Assembly (NCBI GenBank): GCA_964583605.1
Contig: CAZOWL010000011.1
Span: forward strand, 1-61,840
From: CAZOWL01 sp964583605
Lineage (GTDB): Bacteria > Pseudomonadota > Gammaproteobacteria > Chromatiales > Chromatiaceae
Reading direction: 5' to 3'
Length of the DNA: 61,840 nucleotides
In this document: positions 1-8,875 of the stretch, piece by piece
Position numbering within the stretch: the first letter of the stretch is position 1
How the letters are laid out: every line of letters begins with the position of its first letter
Program-made: the position numbers and the translations under genes
Notes under the pieces: generated by a model
Told to the model about the DNA's origin: nothing
Seen by the model: only the letters and a program-made list of their open reading frames with translations
Database searches by the model: none

Positions 1-170
1 TGCGCAGATGACGCCCAGCCAGGGCTTTTTGGATCGCCTTCTGGCGCTGTAACAGGTGGTGCAGACGGGTGTCGGGTGCGGATTGGTGCAACCAATGAGC
101 GGGCAAGGACACAACGGGGTAGCAGCCCTGTCGGCCAAAAGTCCCTGGACCTCAGTTGAACAGAGCGTCG

Positions 171-872
171 ATGAACGAGGCGCTGCCTAAGACTCGCAAC
201 CGATTGATACGCATCTGGCGCAAGCTCACCGACAAGGGGAAGCAGGCTTGGGCCGCCTTCAAGACGATGAGGGGATGGTCTTGGCGAGTCCTCAGGACCC
301 CGACCAATCGGCTCTCGTATCGCGTGGAGCGCTGGATAAGGGATTGGAACCGGACGAATCCGGCTCGTTACAAGCGCGCCTACCCGTCTCTTACGCTCCT
401 GCTGAGTTGGGGCACCGAGCACCCGGTCCGGTTTGGCTTACTCCCCTTCGCGCTCGTTTGCGGGGTCGCGGTGCTACAACACCTGGAGCTGATTGTGCTG
501 CCGGGGCTGGAAATTCCAGGCATTACCATGAAATTCGCGGAGCACGTTCGCCCCCTCGCCCTCTGGGAGAGGGTTGGGGTGAGGGAACGATCAGGGGCGA
601 GGTGACCTTTCATCATCTGGGGTGGCTCGCCTCGCCCCATGATCGTTAGCAACGAGGCAGACCAACAGCTCTCTCGGCTCGAAACCCTCTGGGTCATCCA
701 GGCGACGATTACCGCGCTCGTCTACCCCATCGTGCTGGCGTTCGTAGCCCTGCTCTTTCAGCGCACGGCGTCGGCCAAGGCAACGCTGCGGGTCTATTTA
801 GTGGAGAGCGGGGCCTTCGTTGCGGGGATGAGTGCGGTGCTCTTGGTTGCAGCCATCGGTCTCCCGACTTGA
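171..872 (+). pseudogene. Membrane protein gene split by a dispersed repeat
   Basis: Two open stretches in the same reading frame flank the repeat at 528-649. The 5' part (from ATG 171) encodes a very basic, Arg/Trp-rich cytoplasmic stretch followed by a hydrophobic segment (FGLLPFALVCGVAVL). The 3' part (650-872) encodes two further hydrophobic segments (ITALVYPIVLAFVALLF and GAFVAGMSAVLLVAAI). A TGA at 603-605 inside the repeat stops the frame. I infer one small multi-pass membrane protein interrupted by the repeat. The family is not recognised. The alternative is two separate small membrane ORFs, the second starting at an ATG supplied by the repeat (639). Confidence 0.5.
528..649 (+). repeat. 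Dispersed two-hairpin repeat, copy 1
   Basis: Full-length copy of a repeat found seven times in the window. It starts with ATGAAATTCGCG, contains a CCCTCT/AGAGGG hairpin followed by GGTTGGGGTGAGGG, and ends in a second large hairpin. In that hairpin AACGATCAGGGGCGAGG near 577-593 pairs with CCTCGCCCCATGATCGTT near 631-648. It lies inside the split membrane gene at 171-872. Confidence 0.9.
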
Positions 873-1051
873 CGGAGCTTCTTGACCGGGATGGGGAGAT
901 GGTGCGCCCGCTCAAGGACCCCGCATTCTTCGCCGATTGCTTTCTCGAGCCAGGCGCGTTGTGCTGGCGAAACGGGTTTGAGCTGAGCGCATCGAGCCTC
1001 CACCGCAAGCTCGCCCAGCGTGGGGCACTCCGCCAAGCCGATGCGGCTTAG
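863..1051 (+). pseudogene. DUF2442-like C-terminal remnant
   Basis: The frame reads LTELLDRDGEMVRPLKDPAFF, then FLEPGALCWRNGFELSASSL. This resembles the second half of DUF2442 domains (V-x-PL-x-DP-x-FF ... W-x-NG-x-D/E-L). The N-terminal half is missing and no good start codon is present (only TTG at 869). It overlaps the end of the preceding membrane fragment, so this looks like a scrambled junction. DUF2442 proteins are often encoded beside toxin-antitoxin-like DUF4160 genes; no partner is seen here. Confidence 0.5.
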
Positions 1052-1120
1052 CTCCCGTCCGCATGGACTGGCAAGGGGTCTGGCGTGATCCGGCGAATAG
1101 CAGTCAATACCGGGGAAATT

Positions 1121-2496
1121 GGGGACTTACCCTGAGGTATCCCCACAAATCTGACCGCCCCACGGTCATCCAGCGAGCAGCGCATCATGGTCACTCGCGA
1201 TCCATTGATTGATCCGGCGGCCCGATCGCATCGACCAGCTCGGCGATGCTCGTGCGGCAGACCTCAAGGGTCAGCAGCAGCCGGGCCAAGAACAGACGCG
1301 AGTAGGCGCGACGCTTGCGAATGCCCGGTCGCAGACGCTCGTGCAGGCCGCAACGCTCGGCGGCGGTAGCGATCAGCCACAGCAGGATCGCCGCCAGTGA
1401 TGCGATCAGCACCAGCACCGTGAAGCGGGCGGTGCCGCTTGAGGCGCTGCACTCCAGCCCTTCGCCGAAGTGCTGGCTCTTCATGTCTCTGAAGCTCAGC
1501 TCAATCTGCATCCTTTGTCGATAGACCGCCACCAACCGCTTCGCCGGCCAGTCGGCCAGCCGGGTCGATGCCACCAGCAGCCACGGCTCGCGGGCATTGC
1601 GGGCGGCCTGCTGACTCTCCTTCGAGCGCGAGCGCTTACCCGAGGCGGTCTTCGGCCGGCGTCCGAGCTTGGGCTTGCGTACCAGCACGAAGGCGGCGCG
1701 CAGCGGATTGCTGCGCACCCACTCGCCGATGCCGAGCGCGTGGTGGTGGCCTCCTTGAAGATTTTTTTGCAACTGCGCCAGCGGTGCTTGAGCTTGATGT
1801 AGTCGCGCCCGCGCACCCGCCCGACCCAGCACCAACCCAGCCGCTCGACCTCGCGGTAGAACGGCACCTTGAAGCCGGAGTCCGCGACGATGATTGGCTC
1901 CGCCGTCGCCGGCAGCAGCGCCTTGAGCTGCCGCAGGAACCGATGCTGCACTTGGCGGTTGCCCAAATTGCTTTGGGTGTGGACCTCCTCATACCACGTT
2001 AGGCTGCGACCGCCCACCGGCAGCGAGGCTCGCAGCAAATGTGGCGACTGGTCCTCCTTCAGATCGCTCCAATCGATGACGATCAGCGGCTCGGCCACGC
2101 CCGAGAGCAGCATCCGCGCCAACACCGTGTAGATGTGCTTGGCATCACGGCGAAGATGGGCGTTGCCCAGGAGCCGATCGGCACGCTTGATGCGATGGCG
2201 CAGGTCCGACCCGCCGCCGAAGCGTCGGCCAATCTCGGTCAAAGTCAGCCGTGGGCCGCTGACTGTCGCCGCCACGGCCCCAAGCAGCACGGCCAAGCGC
2301 CGACGGTGGATGCCGGCCAGCAACGGCGCAACACAACGCTGTAGAATCGTCAGGGCATGCATGGGGGGTCATCCGCAGGTTTGGTCGCCCGTTGTGGACC
2401 ACCAAACCCCGTGCATGTTCATTTCCGTTATAGGTTTACTTTCTAGTTATCTGTTTATATTAATAATTTATTGGGCATACCTCAGGGACGTACCAG
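1121..2496 (-). mobile_element. IS4-family insertion sequence
   Basis: A transposase gene is bracketed by an inverted repeat. The left core at 1130-1145 (CCCTGAGGTAT then CCCCA) matches the complement of 2472-2487 at 15 of 16 positions, with weaker similarity extending outward. The boundaries given are approximate because the outer few bases are not resolved, and no target-site duplication could be fixed. The stretch between the transposase start and the right repeat (2400-2475) is strongly AT-rich compared with its surroundings, as expected for an element-borne promoter. Confidence 0.75.
1191..2362 (-). pseudogene. IS4-family transposase, frame broken at an A7 run
   Basis: The first frame (2362 to about 1760) carries the first two catalytic aspartates, in IDWSDL and IVADSGF. 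The second frame (about 1765 to 1191) carries the IS4 Y-R-E-K signature YRQRMQIELSFRDMK, which supplies the catalytic glutamate. The two frames overlap at a run of seven adenines on the coding strand (complement of 1765-1771), and a -1 shift there joins them into one DDE transposase of about 390 residues. This could be a frameshift mutation or programmed slippage. The reading C AAA AAA A is not a perfect X-XXY-YYZ heptamer, so a mutation seems at least as likely. The enzyme would cut and move the surrounding IS element. Confidence 0.8.
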
Positions 2497-2504
2497 GTTT
2501 ACTG

Positions 2505-3026
2505 CGAATTCTAGGCGACTGACGACTACTTGGCGGTCCGCATGTTCCGGGGCAACGCCAAGGCGCAGCCATCGGAGGAGGAACGCGCGACAGCAAGCGG
2601 GTAAAGTCTTTTGGGCGCCCGGGACGCGCGCTGCGCTTGAGCTCATCGTCGCTGCGGCCAGGTTTCCCAGCAGATGCGCGTGACTTGGGCATCACATTGG
2701 GCAACTAGGGCACTAAGCGAAGGAGGCAAAAAGCAAGACCAGACCCCGGTGCTGCGTTCTCGGCGATCTGCGGTTGCGCGAACGCCTCCAGTCCTTGGCG
2801 CCAGAGCTGGCCGTCGCCGGCCGGCAGGTTGCTGGCAAACGCCTGCGGGGCGCGCAGGAACTGGAGGATGTCCTCGCGGACACTCATCGGTGCTGCATCG
2901 CCATTGTCGGGTTACTGGAGGCCGTGCCCTGGCACATCGTCTTCAACGGGGGCCGTGAGGATTGTTGTCGCCGGCGGGGGCCTTTGAGCCAATGGCAAGA
3001 GTTGCTTTGCTCAGGCGGCAATGCGG
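2505..3026. other. Gene-free stretch between the IS and vapBC
   Basis: No convincing gene is seen. A short leftward frame at 2887-2705 (MSVREDILQFLRAP...) has coding-like composition but no ribosome binding site and no recognised family. Short rightward frames near 2520-2680 look like degraded fragments. This fits a decaying insertion hot spot. Confidence 0.4.
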
Positions 3027-3047
3027 GTATATATTACACGTATATAC
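3027..3047. promoter_or_regulatory. Palindromic operator of vapBC
   Basis: A perfect inverted repeat, GTATATA at 3027-3033 and TATATAC at 3041-3047 with a 7-base spacer, ends 19 bp before the vapB ATG. AT-rich palindromes at this position are typical autoregulatory sites for VapB/SpoVT-AbrB-type antitoxins bound with VapC. The repeat overlaps the likely promoter. Confidence 0.7.
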
Positions 3048-3066
3048 ATCAAGAGGGTGGCAGAGG

Positions 3067-3297
3067 ATGGAAACGGCAAAGCTCTTCGTGAACGGCAACA
3101 GCCAGGCTGTGCGTCTGCCCAAGGAATACCGCTTCCGAGGCGACGAGGTCGTGATCAAGCGGATGGGGAACGCGGTCGTGCTGCTGCCCAAAGACGACCC
3201 CTGGCAGGTCATGTTCGATGCCCTGAGCGAGTTTCCCGAGGACTTCACCCTGACGCGCGACCAGCCGGAGATGCAGGAGCGGGAGCCGATCGCGTGA
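3067..3297 (+). CDS. vapB: VapB-family antitoxin
   Basis: This 76-residue protein starts METAKLFVNGNSQAVRLPKE, the swapped-hairpin AbrB-type DNA-binding fold of VapB antitoxins. The C-terminal tail (FTLTRDQPEMQERE) is acidic and would thread into the VapC active site. The ATG at 3067 follows a purine-rich GAGGGTGGCAGAGG. A palindromic operator lies just upstream and the stop overlaps the start of vapC (TGA/GTG overlap at 3294-3297), so both are translated from one message. By family knowledge it represses its own operon together with the toxin and neutralises it. Confidence 0.9.
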   Translation: METAKLFVNGNSQAVRLPKEYRFRGDEVVIKRMGNAVVLLPKDDPWQVMFDALSEFPEDFTLTRDQPEMQEREPIA

Positions 3298-3692
3298 GGA
3301 TCCTTCTGGATACAAACATCTGCATCTACGCGATCAACCGCAAGCGGCCCGAGGTCCTCGCACGCGTCAGGGATTATCGGATCGGCGAAGTGGGTATCTC
3401 GGCCATCACCTACGCCGAGTTGCGCTTCGGCGTCGAGAACAGCGCTAGGGTCGAGGAGAACATGGAGCGCTTGGAGCGGTTCCTGTTGCCGTTGGAGATC
3501 GTCCCGTTCGACGCCGAGGCAGGGCGACATTACGGCCGGCTGCGGCGCGCGCTCAACCGGGCCGGTTGCCCGATCGGCTCGAACGACCTCCTGATCGGCG
3601 CCCATGCCTTGGCGCTGGCGGCGGCACTCGTGACCAACAACGTCCGGGAATTCTCCCGGATTGATGGTCTGCGCGTGGTGCAATGGGGCTGA
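3294..3692 (+). CDS. vapC: VapC-family PIN-domain ribonuclease toxin
   Basis: This 132-residue PIN-domain protein starts at the GTG at 3294, overlapping the vapB stop by four bases. The acidic metal-binding residues are visible: Asp in LLDTNI near residue 6, Glu in TYAELRFG near 42, Asp in SNDLLIGAHAL near 100, and the later TNNVREF motif. VapC toxins are Mg-dependent RNases that cleave tRNAs or rRNA when freed from VapB. All key residues are intact, so the pair looks functional. It converges with the large nuclease gene at 3767-6103, with about 75 bp between the stops. Confidence 0.92.
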   Translation: MRILLDTNICIYAINRKRPEVLARVRDYRIGEVGISAITYAELRFGVENSARVEENMERLERFLLPLEIVPFDAEAGRHYGRLRRALNRAGCPIGSNDLLIGAHALALAAALVTNNVREFSRIDGLRVVQWG

Positions 3693-3766
3693 GCAGCGTT
3701 GCCGGCCCGCGGGGCGCGGATCGACGCCTGGGGCGCTCAGGAAGGGAATTAGGCAATTCCCCAGGT

Positions 3767-6103
3767 TCATCCTGTGGTCTCGCCGAGGAAGGCCAGGAAC
3801 TCCGCGGCCCTGCCGGTGGTGAAGTCCTTGAAGGTGCGATCCAGGAACCACCCTTGCTCGCCGGTCTCGCGCAGCAGCCGCTGGAAATCGTCGCCCTCGA
3901 AGACGTCGGCGGCAACATCCACCAGGAGCGTGCCGCTGTTGGCGAAGTCGGGACGCTCGGGGGCGATCCGCACCTCGAACAAGGGCCAGAGCTCGGGGTT
4001 CAAGCGGAGGTCCGGGTTATCGTCGGTCAGAATGAGATCGAGATTGGCCGACGACAACTCGTTCTCGCGGCTCTCCGGGGGCACGGAGAAGAGAAGCGAA
4101 CAGCGACCCCAATCGGTCCTCCAATGTCGTCTCAGCGTCATCTGCGCGATACAGCGCGCGCGGTCCCGCCGTTGGCTGAAAGGCTGTGCAAGGGAGACCA
4201 GCGCGTCCAGCATGCCGGCCCGGTTCTCCAAGAGCTCGAAGGCACGCAGCAGGTCGAGGTCGACGGCGTTGAGCGGGTTTAGCGTTGCTTGGAAGCGGAA
4301 CGGCCGCTTGTTCAGGCGCAGGAAGGCGTGGTCGCCGGCGCGGTGGAGCGCCGCCGCGTTCTCCCGCATCAGCCACTCGGCCAGCGCCCGAATGGCATTC
4401 AGACGGGCGACGACATCCTGCCGCACCGCCGCGGATTCGATGCTCCCATCTCGCAGATCCCGGCATACGTCGATAGATAGCCGCGAGGAGAAGGGACGTC
4501 GGAAAGGGGGCACGGGCGCGTAAGGCGGGGAAAGGCCCGGCTTGGTCTTTGCCAGGACGCAGGTCGCCTGGCGCAGGTCGTACGACACCATGACGGGCAA
4601 GGCGAAGACCTGCTCGACGACGCTGCGCAGGGCGGTGGCTGGAAGGTGATGGATGCCGCGGAACTCCGGCTCCGGCACCACGTCCTCCGGTGGGAACATC
4701 CGGATCAGGTGCAGCAGGCCGGTTCTGACCAAAGGATTCTCGAGGTGGCGGGCCACGGCATCCTGCAGTCCGGCGGCCTCGGAGGGCTCGTAGACGAATA
4801 TGTGAGCCTGGATCTGCTTCGCGGGCTCGTCCTCGTGCTCCGCATTGTGACGATCGATCTCCGAGAGGTCTGCGATGAGTTGGCCCATGACCCTGCAGAG
4901 CGCTTCGCTCTCCGAATCCGGACTTCCATCTGGCAGAACCTCGACCAGGTACCGGCTCTCGCCGCCTTCGCTGCGAAGGTACCCCAGCGTGATCAGGTTA
5001 TCCTCGACGGGATCGACATCGACAAGGAGGTAAAGACCCACATCGATCCGGGGCGGCATCAGGTAGCTGGCGACGCCCGGGATGCGTTGGACCTGCCCGG
5101 CGATCAGTGCCTGGGCCCGCCGGGTGAGCAGCTCCGCCCGGCGCCGCAGGGCCCAACTGCCGGCGCTCGAAGCTCGCAGCCCGCGGGCCTCGGCAAGCCT
5201 GCCGACGGTGCGAATACCGAGGCCGACAAGGGTCCGCTTGGCCTCGTCGGAGATGCCCGCGACCGCCGAGACGTCACGCTCCGCGGGCACAAGCTCGTCG
5301 CGAATGGCCTGACAGCATTGGCGCAGATACTCGCACTGTTCGCACTTGAAGTAGATGTGGAAGAAGGTGTTGTCCCAGGTGGGCGAGACGACGCTGTCGG
5401 CGATGGCGGGGAGCTCATTGGAAAAGAAGTCCGCCACGAGCCGTTGGTAGGGCTCCAGCTGGAATTCCTCGACCCGGTAGCCGCCGTCCTCACCCCTGCT
5501 GCCGGGAGGTAGACACCAGATTTGCCCCGCGTCACTCAGGGTTCCGGGAGGGCGAAGTGCAACGAGGATCGATTGGAGAAGGAGACCGTAGAAGGCAACT
5601 TGCGCCTTATGGAATGGCGTCGCGCGTTCGGTCGCTTTGATGTCGATCGCCTGGAACGTCGGCGTGGATCCGCTCCGATCAAGTCGCACGAGATCCGAAT
5701 AAGAACGCCGTAGCTCGACATCATCTGGGAGTTTCAGCCGTTCCCGCAGCCGCCTGTCGGGATCCAAGACGAGTTGCGATGCATATTCCTCGGGGCGTGT
5801 GCCCTGCAAAAAGGCGATCGAAAGCGCCTGAGAGAGGTAATCCTCGCCGGTAGTTGGTCGGAGCACATCGGCCTTGGCCGCGAGCATCGATACGACCCGG
5901 CGCTCGAACCGATTTCCGAGTTGCGCCCAGGGGGGCGTCACCAGATCGCGCAAGATCGGAATCGCATCGCGCTCGTTGCCCGATAGGGTCTCGTATCGGG
6001 TCTTGCGCGGACACCGATACTGGAACCAAGACTTAACCGTCGATGCGCTTAGAGCGAGGGGCATGCACTGGATGATCTTCTTGACATTTCCCTTAAAATT
6101 CAA
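3767..6103 (-). CDS. RecB/Cas4-like Fe-S nuclease with RNase H-like domain, helicase absent
   Basis: A 778-residue protein. The N-terminus has the RecB/AddB-type start LSASTVKSWFQYRCPRK with a first cysteine (C31). The PD-(D/E)XK core follows: G63-x-R-x-x-E region (GNRFERR), D137/D142, D154-x-K156 (QAIDIKATE) and Q168-x-x-x-Y172. Then comes a cysteine group C254-x-x-C257 and C263-C264 that would complete a 4Fe-4S cluster as in AddB and Cas4. A helix-hairpin-helix-like stretch lies near 284-305. Residues from about 354 resemble the YprB-type RNase H-like domain (LYLLVDVDP, then a YEPSE motif). Related TM0106-type proteins usually continue into a DNA2-like helicase, which is missing here. TTG at 6103 opens the frame; ATG at 6064 is an equally possible start. 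Function is unknown; DNA processing or defence is my inference. Confidence 0.7.
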   Translation of the reverse strand: MNFKGNVKKIIQCMPLALSASTVKSWFQYRCPRKTRYETLSGNERDAIPILRDLVTPPWAQLGNRFERRVVSMLAAKADVLRPTTGEDYLSQALSIAFLQGTRPEEYASQLVLDPDRRLRERLKLPDDVELRRSYSDLVRLDRSGSTPTFQAIDIKATERATPFHKAQVAFYGLLLQSILVALRPPGTLSDAGQIWCLPPGSRGEDGGYRVEEFQLEPYQRLVADFFSNELPAIADSVVSPTWDNTFFHIYFKCEQCEYLRQCCQAIRDELVPAERDVSAVAGISDEAKRTLVGLGIRTVGRLAEARGLRASSAGSWALRRRAELLTRRAQALIAGQVQRIPGVASYLMPPRIDVGLYLLVDVDPVEDNLITLGYLRSEGGESRYLVEVLPDGSPDSESEALCRVMGQLIADLSEIDRHNAEHEDEPAKQIQAHIFVYEPSEAAGLQDAVARHLENPLVRTGLLHLIRMFPPEDVVPEPEFRGIHHLPATALRSVVEQVFALPVMVSYDLRQATCVLAKTKPGLSPPYAPVPPFRRPFSSRLSIDVCRDLRDGSIESAAVRQDVVARLNAIRALAEWLMRENAAALHRAGDHAFLRLNKRPFRFQATLNPLNAVDLDLLRAFELLENRAGMLDALVSLAQPFSQRRDRARCIAQMTLRRHWRTDWGRCSLLFSVPPESRENELSSANLDLILTDDNPDLRLNPELWPLFEVRIAPERPDFANSGTLLVDVAADVFEGDDFQRLLRETGEQGWFLDRTFKDFTTGRAAEFLAFLGETTG

Positions 6104-6516
6104 GGTACATCAAGTAGCTGGCGTTCGCTACTTCATGAAGCCTCTGCCTATGCTCGCTGCCCTGGACTTTGACGAGGGCGTCACACACTGCCCCTAAGCA
6201 TTGCAGATCCCATGGGACCGCGGTCAAGGCGGCGGAGACTGGAGCCTATCGCAACGCCATGGGCCAGATCGTCCCGGAAACGGCGCTGAGGTCGCCTTCG
6301 CCATTGCGGACCGGGGCCAGACCGGCGCTATCTCGGTCCGTTTCGGGATCTGTTGGTAGGAACTCCCGGCGGGCCTGGCGGCGAGCACAGCGCCGATTGA
6401 CTCGCGCGACGACCGGCTGCAGCCAGTCGGCGAGTCAGGCAGCGGGCCGGCTGGAGGCAATGTAGGAGCAGGCAGGTACTATACTTGGATGAGGGTTGGA
6501 TACCGGGTTGACACTG
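6104..6516. other. Gene-free stretch upstream of the Mth938-like gene
   Basis: No gene is supported on either strand. The only signal is TATACT at 6480-6485, a plausible -10 box for the following gene, without a clear -35 partner. Confidence 0.4.
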
Positions 6517-6870
6517 ATGAATCTGCACATGCCGACATTTGGTGAGATCGAGGTCGAAGGCGAGCGCTACGATTATGATCTGGTCATCGAGCGTGGCGAG
6601 ATTCGTAAGCGCAGCAAGAAGCCATCGAAGGCCTATCGCGAAGCCTATGGCCACACTCCCCTGTCTGCGGACGAGTCGATCCCGTGGCACGGGAAGAAGC
6701 TGTTCGTCGGCACCGGTCTCTACGGCAAGCTGCCAATTGCGCCTGAGCTCTACGCGGCAGCCGAAGAGAAGGGCATCGAAGTCATTGCACGGCCGACGCC
6801 CGAGCTCTGCGATCGGCTCCGCGACATGAAGCCGAGAGACGTCAACGCAATCCTGCACGTCACCTGTTGA
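6517..6870 (+). CDS. Mth938-like domain protein (DUF498)
   Basis: A 117-residue protein matching the Mth938/DUF498 fold along its whole length: the opening PTFGEIEVEGERYDYDLVIE, the central LFVGTGLYGKLPIAPELYAA, and the closing IEVIARPTPE and ILHVTC. Family members are small soluble proteins related to the mitochondrial complex I assembly factor NDUFAF3; the bacterial role is not established. ATG 6517 is chosen; ATG 6529 and TTG 6496 are in the same frame. It stands alone, with a possible promoter upstream and a hairpin downstream. Confidence 0.85.
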   Translation: MNLHMPTFGEIEVEGERYDYDLVIERGEIRKRSKKPSKAYREAYGHTPLSADESIPWHGKKLFVGTGLYGKLPIAPELYAAAEEKGIEVIARPTPELCDRLRDMKPRDVNAILHVTC

Positions 6871-6930
6871 ACCCCACGCCTCGGTGAGGTCGGTCCCGGC
6901 GAGTCTCTTGCCGGATGCGGCGTAGAAGAA

Positions 6931-6958
6931 GGCCACGCCGGGTTACCCCGCGTGGCCT
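6931..6958 (+). terminator. Hairpin after the Mth938-like gene
   Basis: GGCCACGC at 6931-6938 pairs with GCGTGGCC at 6950-6957, with a small extra GGG/CCC pairing in the loop. Only a weak T-rich tail (TATTTC) follows, so this may be an inefficient or rho-assisted terminator. Confidence 0.5.
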
Positions 6959-6959
6959 A

Positions 6960-7567
6960 TTTCATCCTAGAAAGAGCAGTTGGGGAAGCGAGAAATCACG
7001 CAAGGCGCTGATTTTGAGCAACTCTGTTCAACTGCGGAGCAGTTCAACTCGTCACCATCGGGTGCGATGCCCCAGTGCCGATTTCCCCTCGTCGGCCGCA
7101 AGTTGCCGCTCATGGCGCGGTTCAACCGCCGGATTTAGGTTGAAGGGTTCGCAGCCGCTGAGACCGCTGAATTTCGCGTACGGCTTCGTAAATCGCCTAA
7201 AACGTGACCGGTTTGACCATCAGAACCCTAAGGCGGACAGCCTCCTAGTGAGTATTGCGTCGGTCGGTGGACTACGGGTTGAGTGCCGCGCTTGCTGCGG
7301 CAAGTAGAGCCGGGGCGAACCATTGGTGATTGGTGCTGGTTCCGTGAGCGGACGCCCGGGGCGCAGGATAATGGGCGGGTCTCTTGTCGAAGGCCGGGGG
7401 GTGAGGGCGAGCGGGCCACGTTCCAGCGCTGGTGACCGTGGGGGTCCGCCGACCTTGGGTCGGCACAATCTACGGCTGGCGCAGTCCGAATGGCTACCGC
7501 ACGACTACAAACGTCCTGCGGATACGGCGACGGGGATGCGGGGAATCGTCCAACACATTGATGCTAT
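6960..7567. other. Gene-free stretch beside tRNA-Thr
   Basis: About 600 bp without a credible gene. A short perfect hairpin (GCCGACC, TTG, GGTCGGC, near 7448-7466) lies about 100 bp beyond the tRNA 3' end and could help end the tRNA transcript, but it lacks a T-run. An apparent ORF at 7323-7646 only reads through the tRNA in antisense. Confidence 0.4.
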
Positions 7568-7643
<76 letters not shown>

Positions 7644-7741
7644 TAGGCGGACGCGAAAGTATAGGTGATGGCGAGAGGTCGCTCAACATGGGCTCATCGG
7701 AGCGCGAAGCTTGCGCGATCGCGCCGCAGCCGTGCTGGAGG

Positions 7742-8830
7742 TCAGCGTGAGGCACTGAGGCCGTAGGGCTCAGGTCGGACGATGGGCTCGCGGCCGAGGG
7801 CCAGGTCGGTCACGAGTCGCGCTGATGCCGGTGCCATGACCAGACCGTTCCGGAAATGACCCGCGTTCACGTAGAGACCGGAGATGCTGGGATGGGGACC
7901 AATATAGGGAATGCCGTGCGGTGAGCCGGGACGCAGCCCGGCCCAATGCTCGCCGATCGGGGCACGCTGGAGCGCGGGAAAGAGGGTCAGGGCATGCTCG
8001 CGCAGTCGCTCCTTGGCCTCGGCGGTCGTCGTCTTGGTGAAGCCGGCGTGCTCGAGCGTGCTGCCAAAAAGGAGGATACCGTCTCGGCGTGGGATGGCGT
8101 AGTGACTGCCCGCCAGGACCAGATGCCGTACCAGGCCTGGTCTTGTGTGGAAAAGAAGCATCTGACCGCGCACGGGCTGGATCTCCGGCGCATGCCCGAT
8201 GTGGGCGAGCAGTCTACCAGTCCAGGCGCCGGCGCAGACCACGACTCGCTCCGCTCGGTACTCGCTCGAGCGCGTTCGCGCGCCACGCATGCCTCCATCC
8301 GTGACCAATAGCTCAACGACCTCCTCGTGCTCGCGCACACGCACACGCCTGTCGATGGCACGCCGGACGGCCTTGGTGAGACGCGGGTTGCGCACGTGGG
8401 CGATGTCACGGAGCCACAGAGCGTGCTCAGGACAGCAGGCGAGATTGGGCTCCAGGGCCTCGATGGCCTGACGAGGCAGCATCTCCATCGCCATGTCGTG
8501 CCGGCGCGCCCATTCCAGGGCTTGGTCGTGGTCCTCCTCGATCTCGAGGATCAAAAGGCCGTCGCGCGAAAGCTCTGGGTCGATGTCCGTCTCGTCTTGC
8601 AGCTCCGCGCAAAGCGACGGGTAACGCGCTTGACTCCACTTCGCCAACGCCGTGACGGCCTCGGCGTAGCGCCACGGGTAGAGGGGTGAGAGGATCCCGC
8701 CGCCGGCCCAAGAGGCCTCCTGGCCCGTCGGACCCATGTCGATGAGGGTAGTATCGACCCCGGCTAGCGCCAGCTCTCGGGCGGTAAGCAAGCCGATGAT
8801 GCCACCGCCGACGACCAGGGTCGAGCTCAC
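7742..8830 (-). CDS. thiO: Glycine oxidase ThiO
   Basis: A 362-residue FAD-dependent amine oxidase. The N-terminal Rossmann dinucleotide-binding motif is VVGGGIIGLLTARELA, followed by the ThiO-typical QEASWAGGGILSPLYPW that contacts flavin. The C-terminal GLRPGSPHGIPYIGPHP and NAGHFRNGLVMAPASA are also family signatures. ThiO oxidises glycine to the dehydroglycine used for the thiazole ring of thiamine. The start is GTG 8830. No other thi gene is adjacent; it lies 45 bp downstream of ispH on the same strand and may be cotranscribed with it. Confidence 0.9.
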   Translation of the reverse strand: MSSTLVVGGGIIGLLTARELALAGVDTTLIDMGPTGQEASWAGGGILSPLYPWRYAEAVTALAKWSQARYPSLCAELQDETDIDPELSRDGLLILEIEEDHDQALEWARRHDMAMEMLPRQAIEALEPNLACCPEHALWLRDIAHVRNPRLTKAVRRAIDRRVRVREHEEVVELLVTDGGMRGARTRSSEYRAERVVVCAGAWTGRLLAHIGHAPEIQPVRGQMLLFHTRPGLVRHLVLAGSHYAIPRRDGILLFGSTLEHAGFTKTTTAEAKERLREHALTLFPALQRAPIGEHWAGLRPGSPHGIPYIGPHPSISGLYVNAGHFRNGLVMAPASARLVTDLALGREPIVRPEPYGLSASR

Positions 8831-8875
8831 AGGAGGTGCGCCACCTGAGGCGACGGAGGATGTGGTAGCGGCCAG

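Noticed and set aside
2..52. Possible 3' end of a rightward gene (MTPSQGFLDRLLAL then stop)
   Set aside because: Only about 16 codons are inside the window; too little to support.
8831..8875. TPP riboswitch before thiO
   Set aside because: Only 45 bp separate ispH and thiO, too short for the element and without its conserved parts.
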